From assembly GCA_020633295.1 (NCBI GenBank), contig JACKDW010000011.1:1-64000 (forward strand): 64,000 bases of DNA, written 5' to 3'. The DNA is from Myxococcales bacterium (GTDB lineage: Bacteria; Myxococcota_A; Polyangia; Nannocystales; Nannocystaceae). The translations under genes and the position numbers were made by a program. Below, in pieces: positions 60,373 through 64,000 of the stretch (the stretch's first letter is position 1; every line of letters starts with the position of its first letter). Under the pieces are notes generated by a model, which made no database searches, had not been told where the DNA came from, and was given only the letters and a program-made list of their open reading frames with translations.

Positions 60373-62670
60373 TCATCCGCCAAACGACGGCGGAATCACG
60401 GGCTGCGCTGGCGGGGTCGTCGGCGTCGGCGTGCCCGGCGTCGGCGTGCCTGGAGCCCCGGGCGTCAGCGGATCCTCGCCGGCTTCGCCCGTCTGACCAG
60501 TCTCGCAGACCACGCCCTCCGGGCAGACCGGCGCCTCGGCGTAGTCGACGCCAGGCTTCTCGATGAAGTTCTCGTGCGGCGTCTTGCGCTTGCCCTGGAT
60601 GTTGCCCTTGGTGACCATCACCGGGATCGGCTCGTTCAACCTGAACTTGTAGCCACGTGAGGCCAGGCGGATGTTGTAGGTCTTGCCCTCGTGCTCGATG
60701 TTGCGGCCGAAGCCCAGCGGGATCTGGCCCTCGCGCGTGTACTCGCGGTGGCGCAGCACGAACGAGAACAGCCGGACCGCGTTCATGTTGTACAGGCGGT
60801 GGCAGCCGTGGGAGTAGCGGCGCAGGATCGACATGTAGTCGACGCTGCCGTGGGTCCGGATGCCGTTGTCGAGCTCGGCCTTGAGGTTGCCGTCGTCGTC
60901 GAAGACCTCTTTGATGTGGTAGGCGGCCACGAGCCCGTAGGCCGACTTGTAGCTCGGGCCCATGGTCTCGTAATTCACGCGCACGCCGAACTTGCCGTCC
61001 TTCCAGGATCTCCGGAGCAGCTCGGGCGCCGGCGTCGAGGCCGGCGGGATCCAGGTCGGCGCGGACACGATGTCTTTCCACACCCGCGGGCCGACGTCTG
61101 AATTCTTGTACTTGTAGTAGACCTTGCCGTCCTTGAGCTCGTTGCGCCACGAGCCGATGGTCGTGCCCCAGCGCACCAGCGGGATGCGCTGCTCGTTGTA
61201 GGTCGTGTACAGCGTGAACCGGGGCTTGCGCTTGCGCGGCTGGCCGAGCTTGTTGCCCTCGTCGTCGTAGATGAAGTCGTACCAGACGTCGCCGCGGTCG
61301 ATGACTACGTCGAAGGTCATGTTGTCGCTGTAGTAGGCCGGCTTGGGCGGGAGCTTGACGGCGACGAGCAGCGCGTCGAAGGGCTTCGGCTCGCCGTCGC
61401 CCTCGGCGTTCTCGACGTTCTCGACGTTCTCAACAGAGATACGCGCGAGCGCCTCGAGTTGATCCTGGGCGCCCTCGAGCGTGTCGAGCCCGAGCGCCTT
61501 GGCCGCCGCGTCGAGTGACTCGCCGGCCAGGTCGCGGAGCGCGTGCTCCTCGCCGGCCTCGTCCTTCCAGCGGAACGAGGGCTTCCACTGGGCGGCCGAG
61601 CCGTCCTCGAGGATGCCGGCGGCCGCGACGACGCGCTGGTCGAGCGCTCGCATCAGGCGCCTGTGCATGCTCTCCGCCTGGCCGGTGGCGAGCATGTCGA
61701 GGTTGTCGCGCTTGAAGTGGCCCCAGCCCATGATGTTGTGCTTCTTCTCGAAGCGGGCGAGGGCGTGGGTGGTGGCGGAGTCGTAGATGCCGGCTTCGAA
61801 TTTGCCGCGGCCCTCATCTCCGTTGTGGAACAGGCGCTCGCAGCGGAAGCGCTTCTGCGCCTCGGTGATGACGTCGATCTCGTCCTGGTACTCGCGCCAG
61901 TTTTCGTAGGCCTGCTTGAGCTTGGGGTGCTCGGCGGCGGCCGCGTAGTCGCCCTTGGCGACCTTCTGCTTGCGCATGGCCTTGTCGAGCTGGGTCTGCA
62001 TCCAGCGGGCTTTGCGCATGCGCTTGCGGGCGCTCGTTGTCGACTTCGTATAGGCGATGGTGCCTTCGAACCGGGTGAACACGCCGGGGTCGAAGTTCGC
62101 CGCCTCCAGGCACGGCTCGACCTCGGTCGTCGCCTCTTTCCACTCTTTCAGGATCACGCCGATCGTCGGCGGGATGCCGTAGAGCTCGAGGTAGTTGCGC
62201 TCGTGGTCCTTGAGCCGGTCACCGTCCTCGTTGATGCGGTTGTTGGCCAGCCCGATGAACGTCGGGCGGTAGTCGTTCTCGGCCGAGTCCTCGGCGCCGG
62301 CGGTCTTCTCGGTGAAGATGTAGGGCACCCAGCTGTTCCCGAGGTCGACGACCGTGTAGCCACGGGCCTCCGCCTGCGCGATGTCGAGCTTTCGCGGTCC
62401 GTCCTCGAGCGCGGGATCGAACACCCACGCGGACCCGCTGGGGTGCTCGCGCATGCTGCCCTTGGTGATCGGGCCGGGGTCGATCTGTTTGTCTAGATCG
62501 AGCGTGTTCGCGCGCTCGGCCTCGCTCGAGTCTTCGCCGTGCGCGCCCCGTGCAGCTTGTTGCTCACTCGGGGTCTCGGCGGCCTGGTGCGCGCTGGAGC
62601 AGGAAACGCATAGACACAGGGCGAGCGCCGCACCCCACGCCTTTGTCACGGGATTGGATACGACCGTCAT
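60373..62670 (-). CDS. YkuD-type L,D-transpeptidase lipoprotein
   Basis: 765 residues from the ATG at 62670 (TTG at 62679 less likely). Lipoprotein signal (LCLCVSC, Cys24). Residues ~90-370 are a large helical/unique part ending with a peptidoglycan-binding-like segment (THALARFEKKHNIMGWGHFKRDNLDML). The YkuD domain lies at ~445-690: YYSDNMTFDVVI at its start, and the active site RTHGSVDYMSILRRYSHGCHRLYN, with the catalytic Cys in SHGCHR and the upstream His. It forms 3-3 cross-links in peptidoglycan or attaches proteins to it. The tail is Pro/Thr-rich. Unusually large for the family. Divergent from the Cys-rich lipoprotein gene. Confidence 0.88.
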   Translation of the reverse strand: MTVVSNPVTKAWGAALALCLCVSCSSAHQAAETPSEQQAARGAHGEDSSEAERANTLDLDKQIDPGPITKGSMREHPSGSAWVFDPALEDGPRKLDIAQAEARGYTVVDLGNSWVPYIFTEKTAGAEDSAENDYRPTFIGLANNRINEDGDRLKDHERNYLELYGIPPTIGVILKEWKEATTEVEPCLEAANFDPGVFTRFEGTIAYTKSTTSARKRMRKARWMQTQLDKAMRKQKVAKGDYAAAAEHPKLKQAYENWREYQDEIDVITEAQKRFRCERLFHNGDEGRGKFEAGIYDSATTHALARFEKKHNIMGWGHFKRDNLDMLATGQAESMHRRLMRALDQRVVAAAGILEDGSAAQWKPSFRWKDEAGEEHALRDLAGESLDAAAKALGLDTLEGAQDQLEALARISVENVENVENAEGDGEPKPFDALLVAVKLPPKPAYYSDNMTFDVVIDRGDVWYDFIYDDEGNKLGQPRKRKPRFTLYTTYNEQRIPLVRWGTTIGSWRNELKDGKVYYKYKNSDVGPRVWKDIVSAPTWIPPASTPAPELLRRSWKDGKFGVRVNYETMGPSYKSAYGLVAAYHIKEVFDDDGNLKAELDNGIRTHGSVDYMSILRRYSHGCHRLYNMNAVRLFSFVLRHREYTREGQIPLGFGRNIEHEGKTYNIRLASRGYKFRLNEPIPVMVTKGNIQGKRKTPHENFIEKPGVDYAEAPVCPEGVVCETGQTGEAGEDPLTPGAPGTPTPGTPTPTTPPAQPVIPPSFGG

Positions 62671-62703
62671 CGACTGCAACTACGCCTGAGCTTAGCGCGT
62701 GAT

Positions 62704-62733
62704 GCCCGAACAACCAAAGTTGTGCGAACGGGC
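62704..62733. promoter_or_regulatory. Imperfect palindrome in a divergent promoter region
   Basis: GCCCG-AACAAC-CAAA-GTTGT-GCGAA-CGGGC: outer 5-bp and inner 5-bp arms pair, with four extra bases on the right. It lies in the 140-bp gap between the divergent L,D-transpeptidase and Cys-rich lipoprotein genes and could be an operator acting on both. Confidence 0.4.
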
Positions 62734-62810
62734 AAAACCGACCCGCGGAAAGCTTTACAAGAGCCGGTCCTCTGTGCCACGGTCTCGGGCGCTGCAAGGA
62801 GGCCCGGTCG

Positions 62811-63557
62811 TTGAACCTCGTCAAGTCAGTCGTGATCCACGCCGTGATCTTCGGCGCAAGCGCCCTGCTGTCGGCCGCCTGCTGGAGCGTCGAGTACGGC
62901 AACCCGGCGTTCAAGTGTAAGCCATCGAAGCAAGGGTCCGCCTGTCCCGAGGGGTACCAGTGCTGCTCGGATGATCCTGCGGCGCAGGACGGCGGGCTCC
63001 CGGCCTACCCGGGCTCGAGCTACGCCGGCGCCGCGCCGATCTTCTCCGACAACAACAACGTCCTCAGCCAATCGGGCATGTGCATCCAATCCGGCTCGAT
63101 CCCGCCGGAGGCGACGACGCTGCAGAACGGCTGCCCGATCCCCTGCAACCCGACCTGGGCCGCAGCGGACATCGCCACGGTCTGCGGCGGCATGGCGAAC
63201 TGCTGTCAGACGCAGCCGCTCGACGTGGCGCTCGACTGCGTGCTCGACCCGATCGATGGTCGCTACCGTGCGGTTCGCGGCACTGACATCGGGCAGGCGC
63301 TGACGCGACCCGACGGCTCCATCGTGATGGTCAACTGGGCGACTGGATCGCACACGACGATCCAGGATCCCGACGGCGTTGGGTGCCGGACCTTCACCGC
63401 AGATCCGGTCGCGGCGAGCGAGACCAACCTCCGCTGCTACGACCAGCTCACGGCGGCCGATCAGCGTGGCTTCTGCGACAGCCGCGCGTGCACGTGCTTC
63501 GAAGACGAGTGCGACATGCTCAACCCGGACTGGGTTCCGAGGTGTCCGGCCGCGTGA
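62811..63557 (+). CDS. Cys-rich lipoprotein
   Basis: 248 residues from a TTG at 62811, which is supported by AAGGAGG seven bases upstream; no ATG fits. Lipobox LLSAAC (Cys24). The mature part holds about eighteen further cysteines in pairs (GYQCC, ANCC, ACTCFEDEC), suggesting a rigid disulfide-bonded extracellular fold, with no recognised domain. It is divergent from the L,D-transpeptidase. A 12-bp minisatellite begins 30 bp after its stop. Confidence 0.7.
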   Translation: MNLVKSVVIHAVIFGASALLSAACWSVEYGNPAFKCKPSKQGSACPEGYQCCSDDPAAQDGGLPAYPGSSYAGAAPIFSDNNNVLSQSGMCIQSGSIPPEATTLQNGCPIPCNPTWAAADIATVCGGMANCCQTQPLDVALDCVLDPIDGRYRAVRGTDIGQALTRPDGSIVMVNWATGSHTTIQDPDGVGCRTFTADPVAASETNLRCYDQLTAADQRGFCDSRACTCFEDECDMLNPDWVPRCPAA

Positions 63558-64000
63558 TCGACCTTCGTTGATCGACGCGTCGATCCCATCGATCGTCGCG
63601 TCGATCTTCGTTTCGATCTTCGCGTCGATCTTCGCGTCGATCTTCGCGTCGATCGTCGCGTCGATCTTCGTTTCGATCTTCGTTTCGATCTTCGCTTCGA
63701 TCTTCGCTTCGATCTTCGCGTCGATCGCCCGCCGTGGGATGCGCGGCGTGATTTTTCGTCGCGCGATTGTGATCCGTGACGCGCTCAGCGCGGCCCATCG
63801 GCGCTGACAGCGACAACGACGACAAACCGGCGAGTGTACGCGCTTCGCGTTGAAGTGCGCCAGGGGAGCCGCCCATCGTGAGTGTGGAAACACTCGAAGC
63901 GGTCGACCAACCTGGCGTTAGGCGCGATGCGCACTAGTGGCTCGGCCGCGGTGCTTCCTTTACATTCTGGACCCCGTGGCTCGCGGAAGCCGCGCGCGGT
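63558..64000. other. Intergenic region with a 12-bp array, window end
   Basis: After the lipoprotein stop come the 63589-63720 array, a small hairpin (GAGTGT-GGAA-ACACTC, 63880-63895), and sequence to the window edge. A rightward frame from an ATG at 63926 is open to the end but has no visible ribosome binding site, so the start of another gene cannot be confirmed. Confidence 0.5.
63589..63720. repeat. Tandem repeat array, eleven 12-bp units, non-coding
   Basis: Eleven units of exact length 12 based on TCGATCTTCGCG, with variants at the last bases (GTT, GCT) and a T-to-G change in two units; partial units flank both sides. It starts ~30 bp after the stop of the Cys-rich lipoprotein gene. No gene contains it with confidence. 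Confidence 0.95.

Noticed and set aside
62826..63893. Minus-strand open frame (355 codons) spanning the 12-bp array
   Set aside because: Its second half is only the antisense of the Cys-rich lipoprotein and shows Arg/Ala/Val shadow composition; the repeat-coded DAKI-like part alone cannot prove a gene.

Overview
The window is very GC-rich, with long open stretches on both strands, frequent GTG/TTG starts and many lipoproteins whose mature N-termini are long Ser/Thr/Pro/Asp linkers. Together with Ser/Thr kinases, a PP2C-cyclic-nucleotide-binding fusion, IgGFc-binding-type surface lipoproteins, formylglycine-generating-enzyme-like (FGE-like) lipoproteins and H1-histone-like proteins, this points to a myxobacterium, most like the Nannocystineae (Nannocystis/Plesiocystis type). 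This is inferred from gene content; no rRNA or tRNA gene is visible.

Layout. 1-1000: an IS481-like transposase end has inserted into, and truncated, a Ser/Thr kinase gene. 1.3-12.2 kb: surface/lipoprotein genes (FGE-RCC1 fusion, TPR lipoprotein, VWA protein, IgGFc-binding protein, a frameshifted lipoprotein), a DUF4291 gene and a Gly-rich membrane-anchored protein. 12.2-15 kb: a sulfite-reduction operon (DUF2849-cysI-DUF934) with an AT-rich control region. 15-17.5 kb: a pair of acyl-CoA dehydrogenase genes. 17.8-29.7 kb: HEAT-repeat lipoprotein, PP2C-cNMP protein, Cys-rich lipoprotein, DUF1571 protein, an M16 protease pair, and a ceramidase-like lipoprotein. 28.2-31.4 kb: an FGE-like lipoprotein, Na+/solute symporter and small membrane protein operon. 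32.1 kb: a lone small gene flanked by AT-rich and hairpin-rich DNA.

32.7-43.0 kb is one long leftward run of ten genes: DNA alkyltransferase (ogt), a complete Mla/MCE lipid-transport system with two different permeases, an ATPase and two MCE proteins, a BtpA-like TIM barrel, an orphan FHIPEP (FlhA/SctV) export-gate protein, tryptophan 2,3-dioxygenase and a SolA-like oxidase. With the anthraniloyl-CoA monooxygenase/reductase-like gene at 51 kb, several potential steps of tryptophan/anthranilate breakdown lie in one window.

43.4-50.8 kb: SGNH hydrolase-like lipoprotein, MATE exporter, and a membrane-spermidine-synthase fusion. 53.3-57.9 kb: a leftward cluster ending in bolA, murB and murC. 58.1-63.6 kb: mutY, an H1-like winged-helix protein, a YkuD L,D-transpeptidase and a Cys-rich lipoprotein.

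The most striking unexplained signal is a family of short tandem arrays, nearly all built on a 12-bp unit (or 15/24 bp), found both inside genes (low-complexity linkers, including one inside MutY) and in non-coding DNA (11.24, 43.2 and 63.6 kb). Other points are an apparent ATT start codon for an MlaE permease, a frameshifted lipoprotein gene, an 8+2+8 palindrome before the anthraniloyl-CoA gene, and a repeated TACGGTT-N3-TACGAT motif upstream of the sulfite-reduction operon.
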